This document shows positions 41,992 through 50,669 of a DNA stretch of 64,000 bases, in pieces. The notes beneath the pieces were generated by a model. The model did no database searches. It was not told the origin of the DNA and saw nothing but the letters and a program-made list of their open reading frames with translations. Where the stretch lies: positions 30,345 to 94,344 of the forward strand of contig CAUQBH010000009.1 of assembly GCA_963516675.1 (NCBI GenBank), in the 5' to 3' direction. The translations under genes and the position numbers were made by a program. Source of the stretch: JABCPE02 sp963516675. GTDB taxonomy: Bacteria > Bacteroidota > Bacteroidia > Flavobacteriales > Weeksellaceae. Position 1 is the first letter of the stretch; the number at the start of each line of letters is the position of its first letter.

Positions 41992-42720
41992 TTATGGGTT
42001 TGGGCAAATTCTTTTCACAAATCTCAGTTTGTGCGTGTGTTTGTTTTGGTCTTTGTTAAAAATCCCTATACAGTCCAAATCATCTATTCGCACTTTTCCG
42101 TGGGCGTGGATGATTTTCTGATTTTCCAGCATGATTCCCACATGGATGATTCTGCCTTCTTCATTCTCAAAAAACGCCAAATCGCCAACTTCAGCTTCTT
42201 CAACAAAATCCAAAACCTCTCCCACTTCAGCCTGCTGATACGCATCACGCGGAAGCTGGATACCATTCACTTTATAAACAATCTGGGTAAAACCACTGCA
42301 GTCTATCCCAAAAAAACTTCTTCCGCCCCACAAATAAGGAACATTTAGAAATTCTAAGGCTGTTTTTTCAAGGTTTTCTTTATCAAAGTTATTTTTTGTA
42401 TCTTCTTGATTATCAGAATCTATTTCAGAACCTATGGAAAGGAGCGTTTTTTCTCCATTATACTGATAATTTATAAAACTCTCTGTGACAGTTTTTGTTT
42501 TTCTTTTGGTGAAATCAGCATCAGAAATCGACGAAACCTGCTTGGTATCCACCCAGCCTTCATATCCATCAAAATGAATTTTTATCCTCGTCCAGTTTTT
42601 ATCCACTTCTAAAATATCACAACTCTCGCCAAACAAAAGCTGAGTCACGATTTCGGCTCTGTCCGAATTTTCTGCCCTCACAGGAACTACTGACACACTG
42701 GCAATGGCTTTCATTATCAT
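41992..42720 (-). CDS. SH3-NlpC/P60 cysteine peptidase (YkfC-like)
   Basis: A 242-residue cell-wall peptidase (C40). It has an N-terminal bacterial SH3 pair (residues about 1-80; YEGWVDTKQV), then the NlpC/P60 domain: catalytic Cys in YLWGGRSFFGIDCSGFTQIVY, His in GRIIHVGIML, and a third polar residue in KIIHAHGKV. This matches gamma-D-glutamyl peptidases that recycle wall peptides (YkfC). No signal peptide is visible, which fits a cytoplasmic recycling role. The start is ATG 42720 or the Met two codons later. Confidence 0.9.
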   Translation of the reverse strand: MIMKAIASVSVVPVRAENSDRAEIVTQLLFGESCDILEVDKNWTRIKIHFDGYEGWVDTKQVSSISDADFTKRKTKTVTESFINYQYNGEKTLLSIGSEIDSDNQEDTKNNFDKENLEKTALEFLNVPYLWGGRSFFGIDCSGFTQIVYKVNGIQLPRDAYQQAEVGEVLDFVEEAEVGDLAFFENEEGRIIHVGIMLENQKIIHAHGKVRIDDLDCIGIFNKDQNKHTHKLRFVKRICPNP

Positions 42721-42759
42721 AATCTTTTATTTATCACTAAATCCACCTTTTCTAAAATA

Positions 42760-43407
42760 TTATTTCTTTCTGATGAGATTTATTCCATCTCGCAAAGGTA
42801 GTATAAGATTTTCAAAATCATCATCTTTGGAGATTATTTCGTTTAGTTCTTTTATTTTTTTGGTCATTTTGCTCTTTGGATTTTCCTCTAAAACTTTGCC
42901 ATACCAAAGAACATTATCAAACAGCACCACTCCGCCGCTTCTGAGTCTAGGTTTTATCAAATTGAGATAATCTACATACGCCGCCTTGTTCCCATCTATA
43001 AAAACCAAATCATACATTTCATCCGTGTTTTGGAGAAATTCTCTTCCATCTTGAAGACAAAAATTTATTTTCTCTGCAAAATCACTTTCCGCAAAATATT
43101 TCTTCGGCAGATAGGACAATTCTTCATTGATGTCCAATGTCGTTATTTTTCCATTCTCAGCCAGTCCTTCAACCAGACAAAGCGTGGCATAGCCTGTGAA
43201 AGTCCCTATTTCTAAAATATTTTTAGGCGACAAAAGTTTAGAAATAATCGCCAAAAAACGCCCCTGCTGTTTCCCTGAAATCATATGTGGCTGCTCTGTT
43301 ACACGATAGGTTTCCTCTCTCAATCTTACCAAAATTTCTGGTTCCTGAGAGCAGTATTTCTCCAAATAATCATCCATTTCTGGACTCAATTCACTAAAAA
43401 AACTCAT
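42760..43407 (-). CDS. O-methyltransferase (class I SAM, family 3)
   Basis: A 215-residue SAM-dependent methyltransferase close to the catechol/caffeoyl-CoA O-methyltransferase family. Motifs: ILEIGTFTGYATLCLVEGL (motif I), ITTLDINEE, FIDGNKAAYVDYLNLIKPRLRSGGVVLFDNVLW and the C-terminal LRDGINLIRKK. The metal-binding Asp and Asn residues are present in the DG/DN segments. The substrate is unknown. It is first in a run with the NlpC/P60 and waaA genes. Confidence 0.92.
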   Translation of the reverse strand: MSFFSELSPEMDDYLEKYCSQEPEILVRLREETYRVTEQPHMISGKQQGRFLAIISKLLSPKNILEIGTFTGYATLCLVEGLAENGKITTLDINEELSYLPKKYFAESDFAEKINFCLQDGREFLQNTDEMYDLVFIDGNKAAYVDYLNLIKPRLRSGGVVLFDNVLWYGKVLEENPKSKMTKKIKELNEIISKDDDFENLILPLRDGINLIRKK

Positions 43408-43436
43408 TCCTCTGATGATTTATGCGTCAAAAATAA

Positions 43437-43464
43437 AAAAACCTTAGAGATTTCTAAGGTTTTT
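43437..43464 (-). terminator. Terminator after the OmpA-like gene
   Basis: Perfect 12-bp stem AAAAACCTTAGA with TCTAAGGTTTTT and a 4-nt loop, 17 bp past the stop on the minus strand. Confidence 0.85.
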
Positions 43465-43480
43465 CTGAATTTTAATTTCA

Positions 43481-44317
43481 CTATTTTTTCACAGGAGCTA
43501 CATCCATAAGCTGCATGAATTCCTCCAGCTTCGGCATGATGATAATCTCCGTTCTTCTGTTCTCTGCTCTACCAGAAACACTCATATTAGTAGATTTAGG
43601 GTTGTATTCACTTCTACCACCCGCTGTTATTCTTGATGGATTTACCCCAAATTTAGTTTGTAAAATTTTCGCTATCGCAGTCGCTCTAAGCGCTGATAGA
43701 TCCCAGTTGTCTCTTGGTAAATTAGATGAATTTAACGGCACATTATCCGTATTTCCTTCTATCAAAACAGAGTATTTATCGTAGTCATTGATTACTTTTG
43801 CTACTTTTCCTAGCACTTCTTGTGCAGCAGGAAGAACATTGTAATCTCCTGTTTTGTAAAGCATTTTATCAGAAAGTGAAATCATCACTACTCCTTTCAA
43901 TACTTTTACTTCCACATCTTTATCAGCTACATTGTCTAGCGAACGCTTCATTTTATTAGACAAAGCCAAATTCAAGCTGTCATTTCTAAATTTAGCATTC
44001 GTAAGCTGTTTGATATAAGCGTTAGAAGCATTGATTTCTCCTACCAATTTATCAATATTAGAAGAAGATTTACCTGTATTAAACAAACATGCATCTAGAG
44101 AAGATTTTAGAGATGCGCTTTGTTCTTTTAATAAATTATTTTCACTAAGCAAACTAGCGTTTTTAGCCTTTAAATCTTGGATTTCTCTCTGTCTTTCAGC
44201 TACATTCTCTATTGCTTGTTTATAGTTGCTGTTAAGTATATCATACTGCTTTTTACTAACACAAGATGTCGCTGTAAGTGCCACCATACTGATGACTAAC
44301 ATTTTCATTAATTTCAT
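43481..44317 (-). CDS. OmpA family lipoprotein with coiled coil
   Basis: A 278-residue lipoprotein (lipobox TSC near residue 19). The next part is a long coiled coil (about residues 25-130) and the end is an OmpA-C peptidoglycan-binding domain: YSVLIEGNTDNVPLNS, then NWDLSALRATAIAKILQTKFGVNPSRITAGGRSEYNPKSTN and RAENRRTEIIIMP. It likely ties the outer membrane to the wall. The motif resembles MotB/OmpA; no flagellar genes are near. A TACCTTTG box at 44346-44353 is the likely promoter. Confidence 0.93.
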   Translation of the reverse strand: MKLMKMLVISMVALTATSCVSKKQYDILNSNYKQAIENVAERQREIQDLKAKNASLLSENNLLKEQSASLKSSLDACLFNTGKSSSNIDKLVGEINASNAYIKQLTNAKFRNDSLNLALSNKMKRSLDNVADKDVEVKVLKGVVMISLSDKMLYKTGDYNVLPAAQEVLGKVAKVINDYDKYSVLIEGNTDNVPLNSSNLPRDNWDLSALRATAIAKILQTKFGVNPSRITAGGRSEYNPKSTNMSVSGRAENRRTEIIIMPKLEEFMQLMDVAPVKK

Positions 44318-44345
44318 ATCATCAAAATATTTAAATTACGCTGCC

Positions 44346-44353
44346 CAAAGGTA
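44346..44353 (-). promoter_or_regulatory. -7 box of the OmpA-like gene
   Basis: Minus-strand TACCTTTG matches TAnnTTTG, 28 bp upstream of the ATG. Confidence 0.5.
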
Positions 44354-44404
44354 ACAATTTTATTTGATATAACGGACTTTATCTCTATTTATTGTTATTT
44401 TTAT

Positions 44405-44412
44405 TACTTTTG
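44405..44412 (+). promoter_or_regulatory. -7 box of tilS, 4 nt before the ATG
   Basis: TACTTTTG matches TAnnTTTG and ends only 4 nt before ATG 44417, so the transcript is expected to be leaderless. Confidence 0.65.
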
Positions 44413-44416
44413 TCTT

Positions 44417-45679
44417 ATGCTTAGTCTTGATTCTTTTAATGAAGAAATAAACAAAATCACCAGAGATTTTACACAAAAAAAAATCCTCCTCGCAGTGAGC
44501 GGAGGAGCTGATTCTATGGTCATGCTCGACCTTTTCCGAAAGAGAAGTGCTGAGCAGAGTGATTTTATAATTTCAGCCGCACATATCAACTACAAGCTGC
44601 GCGGTGAAGACTCTGATTTAGACCAAAAATTAGTAGAAAACTACTGTGAAAAGCACAAAATTCCGCTGTCTGTTTATTCTGTTTCAGAAAAGGACAACAA
44701 GCCTGAAAACGGCTCTATACAGCTCTGGGCGAGAGAACTGAGGTATCATTTTTTTCATCAAATCTGTGAAGAAAACAGCATAAATTTCATAGCGACTGCC
44801 CACCATCTGAATGACCAACTGGAAACCTTTTTCATCAACCTGATGCGTGGAAGCGGTCTGAAAGGACTGAGCGGCATCCCAGCAAATGAAAACAAAATTC
44901 TGCGTCCGCTTTTGGCTTTCACAAAGGAGGAAATCTATGATTTTGCGGAGAAAAATTCGGTGCCTTTCCGCGAAGATATTTCTAACAAAAAAAATGATTA
45001 TTTGAGAAACAAAATCAGAAAACTCATCGTTCCAGAGCTGGTAAAAGCGGATTCTAATTTTATTCAAAATTTTAGCAAAAGCCTCAATATAATCCAGCAA
45101 AGCAGTGATTTCATCAAACAAAAAACCGAAGAATTCATTGCTGAAAACGGAACAGAAAACGACAACTTCCTGATTTTCAATAAAAAGAAACTATCTGAAA
45201 CACAGGATATAATGAAATTTGAAATTCTGAATAAATTCGGATTCAGCAGCGAAACAGAAATTCAGAAAATATTTTCAGCCGAAACGGGAAAGGTGTTTTT
45301 CAGCAAAGATTTTTCGCTAAAAATAGATTACACAGACCTCATCATCAGTCCTAAAAACGAAGAAAAAGAAAACGAATTTCGCACCGAAATCAGTTTCTCC
45401 GAAACGGAAAAATTCTACAAAATAGAGGATTTCAGAATCCAAAATTCTAATCCTTGGCTTTTCAATAAGGAGAAAGTCTTTCCTCCCTTTGAACTGAGAA
45501 AACCCAAAGAAGGAGATATTTTTCAACCGAAAGGAATGTTTGGAAAAAAGAAAATATCCAAATTCCTAAAAGATGAAAAAATATCCAGCCTTGACCGCGA
45601 AAAAATCGGTATCCTCTGCGACACCAAAGGACAGATTTTGGGTGTGTTTCCTCTGCGGCAGGACGGGAGATTTATATAA
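44417..45679 (+). CDS. tilS: tRNA(Ile)-lysidine synthetase
   Basis: TilS attaches lysine to C34 of tRNA-Ile(CAU) so that it reads AUA. The 420-residue protein has the ATP pyrophosphatase loop ILLAVSGGADSMVMLDLF, then SAAHINYKLRGEDSDLDQ, ATAHHLNDQLETFFINLMRGSGLKGL, RPLLAF, and the DNSN-like DISNKKNDYLRNKIR. The C-terminal TilS domain includes EGDIFQPKGMFGKKKISKFLKD. Converges with a disrupted CPBP gene, 15 bp apart. Confidence 0.95.
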   Translation: MLSLDSFNEEINKITRDFTQKKILLAVSGGADSMVMLDLFRKRSAEQSDFIISAAHINYKLRGEDSDLDQKLVENYCEKHKIPLSVYSVSEKDNKPENGSIQLWARELRYHFFHQICEENSINFIATAHHLNDQLETFFINLMRGSGLKGLSGIPANENKILRPLLAFTKEEIYDFAEKNSVPFREDISNKKNDYLRNKIRKLIVPELVKADSNFIQNFSKSLNIIQQSSDFIKQKTEEFIAENGTENDNFLIFNKKKLSETQDIMKFEILNKFGFSSETEIQKIFSAETGKVFFSKDFSLKIDYTDLIISPKNEEKENEFRTEISFSETEKFYKIEDFRIQNSNPWLFNKEKVFPPFELRKPKEGDIFQPKGMFGKKKISKFLKDEKISSLDREKIGILCDTKGQILGVFPLRQDGRFI

Positions 45680-45694
45680 CGAAAAACTGATTTC

Positions 45695-46541
45695 TCAGTC
45701 TATATCATATTCTTTTTTCAAGATTTCTATGAATTCTTCCTTGGTTACGCCTTTCTGGGAATCAAATTTCATTTTGATAAAAGCATCATTTATTTGGTGT
45801 TTGTTTCCTTGATAAAGCGAATCCAAAAAATGCTGAAAAGAATACTGCTCCACTTCTATTTTATAAATTTTCCCTTGAAGGCTGTCTATTTTAAAAACCT
45901 GCTTTTCATCTTCATCAAAAAAGTATTTTTCAGAAATTTCTATGCTGTATTTTTCTGTTTTCTCTTGGTATGGAGAAGAAAAATTATTTATAAAAATCAA
46001 TGGAAAAATTAGTGATGCGTTCCATAATGAATGATAGAGTATTCCGTAAAAGAAATTGTATTTCACTCGGATAAAAGCTGTTACCAAACCTCCTATTAAC
46101 TGAGGAGCGATAATAATGGGAGAAAAAACATAAAAACCAAAAACCATCATTAGTATAATTGGTAAGATGACCAAAACCAAAAATCACAGATGAAGCATAC
46201 ACCAAAAAAGGAAATATCCTGTCCCAAAGTTTTTGGCTGAAAATATACTTTATAGGAAAAATTCTCCTTAAAATCAATCTAAATCCAATCTCCTCAAAAA
46301 CAGGCGCTAAAACAACAGCAATAAAAATAGCAGAAGTAATGCTCTTTTTATGTAAATCAAGTTTTGAGTCGGTAGAAACAAAATGTTCCACCAAATCATT
46401 CAAGGGCATTAAGACAAAACAAAAAACACACATTTTGCCCACCAAAAGAATGAAAATTATCTGTAATTTCCTTTTAAAACTTTCTTTTGTCTGCACATCT
46501 TTGGGATGTTTCAAAAAAGAAACAAAATCCCGCAAAACCAT
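45695..46541 (-). pseudogene. CPBP family intramembrane protease gene, frameshifted
   Basis: Two overlapping minus-strand frames together make one CPBP (CAAX-protease-like) protein. The first, from ATG 46541 (or GTG 46550), has membrane helices and the motifs APVFEEIGFRLILRR (EExxR) and FGFGHLTN (FxxxH). The second frame supplies IIAPQLIGGLVTAFIRVKYNFFYGILYHSLWNASL, with the third motif (HxxxN), and a C-terminal extension of about 100 residues. The frame changes between about 46120 and 46150, inside A-rich runs on the plus strand. It is either a real inactivation or a homopolymer sequencing error. The 5' end is directly next to the EEP nuclease gene. Confidence 0.75.
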
Positions 46542-46550
46542 CTTTATCAC

Positions 46551-47735
46551 TTATTTAGCATCTTTCTGCAAAATAGTGAATACAGGGAAATGGTCGCTGT
46601 AGCCTCCTGTAAACTTGTCTCCATCCCAAGAGCGGAAAGGGTAACCTTTGTAATTTCCTTGCTTATTAATAAGGTAAGCAGGAGCATAGACTTCGGTTCT
46701 ATAAATGGTGTATTCCTCAGCAGAAGAACCAGGAACTAGATTTTTAGAATAAATAATCTGGTCAAAGAGATTGGGTGCATCTCGGTAAGCTAAACTCGCC
46801 ACGCCTTTTTTGTACATTTTGTACATCGGGTTGAAATATGGATATTCCTCGTTCAGCTCTTTTTCATCGCCTACGGCTTTCAGATGATTTTTAAAACTTG
46901 GGCTGATAGGGTCATCATTAAAGTCTCCCATCGCAATGAGTTTGATATTTGGGTTTTTCTCTCGCAGGGCGTCCATTTCTTGTTTCAGCAGGGCAGCAGC
47001 GGCATTACGCTTCGGCATAGACACGGCTTCACCTCCTCTTCTTGACGGCCAGTGATTCACGAAGAAAGCCACTTTTTCTCCATCCAAAATCCCAGAAACC
47101 ACCAGCAAATCCCTTGTATATTCTCGTTTGCCATCCTCACGGAAAAGCACAAGTTCTTTTTTATAAGAATTGGTCACGGTAAATCTTTTCTTCTGATAAA
47201 TCAGCGCTACATCTATCCCACGCGCATCAAAGGAATTATAATGCACCACACCATAGTCATACTTTTTCAGGGCATCCTGTTGAGTCAGCGCCTCTACCAC
47301 TTGGCGGTTTTCCACCTCCACAAGTCCTACCACTGCGGGTGCAGTTTTAGTGTATTTAAAACCGATTTCAGAGATAACCTGCGCGATGTTTTTCAGCTTC
47401 TGCTGGTAAATGTTATAAGTGTAATTTTTATTACTTTTAGGCGTAAAATCATCCGAAAGTATTTGTTTTCTCACTACTTTTTGTCCTTTTATTCGGTCAT
47501 AATCCCACGGCCCTTTGTAATCTTTGGTAATTTCCAAATATTTCAAAGAATCCAAAGGCACGCTTCTATGGAAATTGACATGATGAGCAGGAAGCGTTGC
47601 ATCTATATAATCCACAGATTTCACGGTATCCCAGAGGTTTTCTACATTATAGAATCCCACTGTGGCAGTTCTTTTCATTTGGGCATTATAAAACAAACCA
47701 AAAACACAAAAAATAACGATAAATACTTGTCTCAT
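46551..47735 (-). CDS. Secreted endonuclease/exonuclease/phosphatase (EEP) family protein
   Basis: A 394-residue exported protein with signal peptide (residues about 1-17, FIVIFCVFGLFYNAQ). It has an EEP (DNase I-like) fold: GFYNVENLWDT, GLVEVENRQVVEAL (metal-binding Glu), HYNSFDARGIDVALIYQKKR, FFVNHWPSRRGG and MGDFNDDPISPSF, ending with GYSDHFPVF (catalytic SDH). This set is complete, so it is probably an active nuclease or phosphodiesterase. It is divergent from a TonB-dependent receptor and a DUF5689 lipoprotein, with which it may form a nucleic-acid or phosphodiester uptake module. The downstream gene is the disrupted CPBP protease, with no gap. Confidence 0.9.
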   Translation of the reverse strand: MRQVFIVIFCVFGLFYNAQMKRTATVGFYNVENLWDTVKSVDYIDATLPAHHVNFHRSVPLDSLKYLEITKDYKGPWDYDRIKGQKVVRKQILSDDFTPKSNKNYTYNIYQQKLKNIAQVISEIGFKYTKTAPAVVGLVEVENRQVVEALTQQDALKKYDYGVVHYNSFDARGIDVALIYQKKRFTVTNSYKKELVLFREDGKREYTRDLLVVSGILDGEKVAFFVNHWPSRRGGEAVSMPKRNAAAALLKQEMDALREKNPNIKLIAMGDFNDDPISPSFKNHLKAVGDEKELNEEYPYFNPMYKMYKKGVASLAYRDAPNLFDQIIYSKNLVPGSSAEEYTIYRTEVYAPAYLINKQGNYKGYPFRSWDGDKFTGGYSDHFPVFTILQKDAK

Positions 47736-47849
47736 GATAACTTATCTTTGTTAAAAGCTGATAAATTTAAATTTTTCTTTTCATTTAGGAAAAGAAATTG
47801 ATATGATTTATTTCATATCGTTATATTCGTTTTAATTAAACATTAAGTC

Positions 47850-47857
47850 TATTTTTG
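47850..47857 (+). promoter_or_regulatory. -7 box of the TonB receptor-DUF5689 operon
   Basis: TATTTTTG matches TAnnTTTG and ends 27 nt before ATG 47885. No correctly spaced TTG was found. Confidence 0.5.
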
Positions 47858-47884
47858 TTAAAACTTGTTAAATTAGATTAGAAA

Positions 47885-50641
47885 ATGTTTAAAAAATCTG
47901 TCTTGATTTGCGGTTTTACAGTTGCTGCAATGCACTTCTGTAACGCACAAACCACGGTTTACGCTTATATAAAAGATGAGAAAGGCAAGCCTGTGGAACG
48001 AGCTGAAGTAGACATGAAAGGCTCGGAGGAGAATATGATTGCAGACAAAATCGGGTATTTCCAGTTTGTAGATTTGAAACCTGGTAATTATCAGATAGTT
48101 GTCTTTAAAAATAATTACGAAACCAAGACCATTGATTTCAGTGTACAGGAGGGAGAAAAAAGAAAGGATTTGGGCGTTATTGTCTTAAATTCAGTTCTTT
48201 ACAACTCTACCGAACAAGGTTTCACTCTACTGGACAGCGATAGTGACAATGATGATGACAACAGTTCACTTCAGACCACTGTGGGACTGCTGCAGTCTTC
48301 GCAGGATATTTTCAATAGAATCGCAGGGTATGATTTGGGAATTTACTGGTTCCGCCCGAGAGGTCTGGACAGCAGGTCTGGGGAAATGATGTTCAATGGT
48401 GTGTCCATGTCAAAACAAAACAATGGAAATATAGATTTCAGCAGCTGGGGAGGACTGAATGAGATTACTCGTTATCCAGAGATTGCCACTAACCACTCGC
48501 CATCTGAATACGCTTTCGGAGGTATCAGCTCTGTGATTTATAAAAACACAAAGGCGAGCGAATACAGAAAAGGAAGCCAGCTCACCTACTCACTCACGAA
48601 TAGAAACTACCGCCACAGGCTCTCTTACCGATATACTTCGGGAATGAACAAAAACGGCTGGGCATTCACTGGGATGGTCAGCCGAAGATGGGCAAAAGAA
48701 GGCATACAAGAGGGAACATTCTATGATCCCTATGCTGCATATTTAGGGGTGGAAAAGAAAATCAATGACAAACACACCCTCACGCTCAATATGGTAGGAA
48801 ACCCTTACAGAAGGGCTACATCCAGCCCTAACACGCAGGAAGTCTATGATTACAAAGGAATCTACTACAACTCCTACTGGGGATGGCAGGATGGCGAAAA
48901 AAGAAGCGAGAGAGTAAAACGAGGTTTTCAGCCTATTTTCCAGCTAACAGATTATTGGAAAATCAATAAGAAAACGGAACTTTGGACAACGCTTTCTTAT
49001 CAATTTGGAAAAACAAAATCTTCGCGATTGGATTGGCATAATGCCCAAAACCCTTCGCCTACTTATTATAAAAACTTACCAAGCTATTTCTTTGGAAAAG
49101 CAGGATATGACAATGTCCTTCAAAATTGGATAAATGACAATCCTTCTGTATCTCAGATTGATTGGAATAGACTTTATCATGCTAACCTCAGCAACGAAGG
49201 GCGGTCAATATTCTATTTGGTAGATGATGTGAATGATGACAAAATTTGGAATCTTTCCACGCATTTTACGCACAATTTCAATGATAAGACAAGATTTATC
49301 CTAAATGTTTCTTATCAAAACTACAAGTCTGACCAATACAGAGAAATAAAAGACCTACTAGGAGGTCAGTATGCTCTGAACCAAGACCCTTACAAGAGAA
49401 ATGGAAGCGGAAAATACAACGAATACGAAACAGATACTCACAAAGGCGTAGGTGATAAAATAAGCTACGACTACACTTTCGGAAGACAGGAAGTAAAAGT
49501 AAATCCAGCACTGAAATTCTCCACAGGCAAGTTTGATGTTTTCGTGGGAGGATTGTTCAGCTATTCTACTTCGTACCGAGATGGTAAATTCCAGCATTAT
49601 CTATACCCAGATTCTTTTGGAAGAAGTAAAGATTATGAATTTACCAATTTTGGGCTAAAAGGACAGGTTGTCTATAAAATCAATGGACGAAACTTCTTGG
49701 TTTATAACGGAACGGCTTATTCCCAAGCGCCTTTCATGGAAGATTTATTCTTTAATCCAAGAGTAAATTCATCCGTAGTGGAAGGTATGAGAAGTATGTT
49801 TATCAATGCCAATGACTTTAGCTATGTGCTTTCTACGCCTTTCGTAAAAGCAAGGTTGAGCGGATATATCATCAACACTGAAAACGAAACCAATGTTCAG
49901 CGCTTCTTTGCTGATGGGTCAGTTTTACAAGGTGTAACTAATGGCGCTTTCTTCACACAGGTGATGAAGGATATGAAACGACAAAACCGAGGACTGGAAC
50001 TTGGATTGGAAGTAAAAGTAACTTCTACGCTCTCTCTACAAGGGCTGGCAAGCTACGGTGAATATGTTTATAATAACAATCCTAAATTATATTTCAGTTC
50101 CGATGCTGTGGGCGCTTCTGGAGGAACTACTTATACCTACATAGGGGATGCCTATATCAAAAACTACAGACAAGGAGGAACGCCTCAGACAGCATTCTCT
50201 CTTGGATTTAGATATAATAACCCTAAATACTGGTGGGTAGGAGCGAACTGGAACTATTTTGATAATTCTTATTTAGACCCAGCTGCACTTATCAGAACTC
50301 AATATTTCATCACAAACTCTTCTACAGGAGCACCATACCCAGGGCTTGATGAAGCAGAACTGAGAAGAGTTCTCCGCCAGAAACAACTGCCTTCGGCGTT
50401 CTTTGTCAATGTAAATGCAGGGAAATCTTGGCTCTTTGGTAAATATTATCTGATGGTTTCGGCTTCGGTGAATAACTTGCTGAACAACAAGAGCTACATC
50501 ACGGGCGGATTCGAGCAGACCCGAAAAGCTTCTTACAGAGATTTTGCAGCGGATTTTGACAAACAATATTCTCCTTTTGCACCTAAATATTGGTATGCAC
50601 AGGGAAGGTCTTATTTCATAAATGTTCAGTTTAGATTTTAA
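47885..50641 (+). CDS. TonB-dependent outer-membrane receptor with carboxypeptidase-like N-domain
   Basis: A 918-residue outer-membrane receptor. Signal peptide, then a carboxypeptidase regulatory-like domain (YIKDEKGKPVERAEVDMKG...YFQFVDLKPGNYQIVVFKNNYE, residues about 25-100). The plug is reduced (IYWFRPRGLDSRSGEMMFNGVSMSK, then SSVIYKN), and the 22-stranded barrel closes with YFINVQFRF, an aromatic terminal residue as expected. An acidic linker (DSDSDNDDDNSS) follows the first domain. No SusD gene follows; instead a DUF5689 lipoprotein gene lies 28 bp downstream. Substrate is inferred only from neighbours (secreted EEP nuclease opposite). Confidence 0.93.
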   Translation: MFKKSVLICGFTVAAMHFCNAQTTVYAYIKDEKGKPVERAEVDMKGSEENMIADKIGYFQFVDLKPGNYQIVVFKNNYETKTIDFSVQEGEKRKDLGVIVLNSVLYNSTEQGFTLLDSDSDNDDDNSSLQTTVGLLQSSQDIFNRIAGYDLGIYWFRPRGLDSRSGEMMFNGVSMSKQNNGNIDFSSWGGLNEITRYPEIATNHSPSEYAFGGISSVIYKNTKASEYRKGSQLTYSLTNRNYRHRLSYRYTSGMNKNGWAFTGMVSRRWAKEGIQEGTFYDPYAAYLGVEKKINDKHTLTLNMVGNPYRRATSSPNTQEVYDYKGIYYNSYWGWQDGEKRSERVKRGFQPIFQLTDYWKINKKTELWTTLSYQFGKTKSSRLDWHNAQNPSPTYYKNLPSYFFGKAGYDNVLQNWINDNPSVSQIDWNRLYHANLSNEGRSIFYLVDDVNDDKIWNLSTHFTHNFNDKTRFILNVSYQNYKSDQYREIKDLLGGQYALNQDPYKRNGSGKYNEYETDTHKGVGDKISYDYTFGRQEVKVNPALKFSTGKFDVFVGGLFSYSTSYRDGKFQHYLYPDSFGRSKDYEFTNFGLKGQVVYKINGRNFLVYNGTAYSQAPFMEDLFFNPRVNSSVVEGMRSMFINANDFSYVLSTPFVKARLSGYIINTENETNVQRFFADGSVLQGVTNGAFFTQVMKDMKRQNRGLELGLEVKVTSTLSLQGLASYGEYVYNNNPKLYFSSDAVGASGGTTYTYIGDAYIKNYRQGGTPQTAFSLGFRYNNPKYWWVGANWNYFDNSYLDPAALIRTQYFITNSSTGAPYPGLDEAELRRVLRQKQLPSAFFVNVNAGKSWLFGKYYLMVSASVNNLLNNKSYITGGFEQTRKASYRDFAADFDKQYSPFAPKYWYAQGRSYFINVQFRF

Positions 50642-50669
50642 TTAGTAATTCTTTTAAAAATATATAAAA

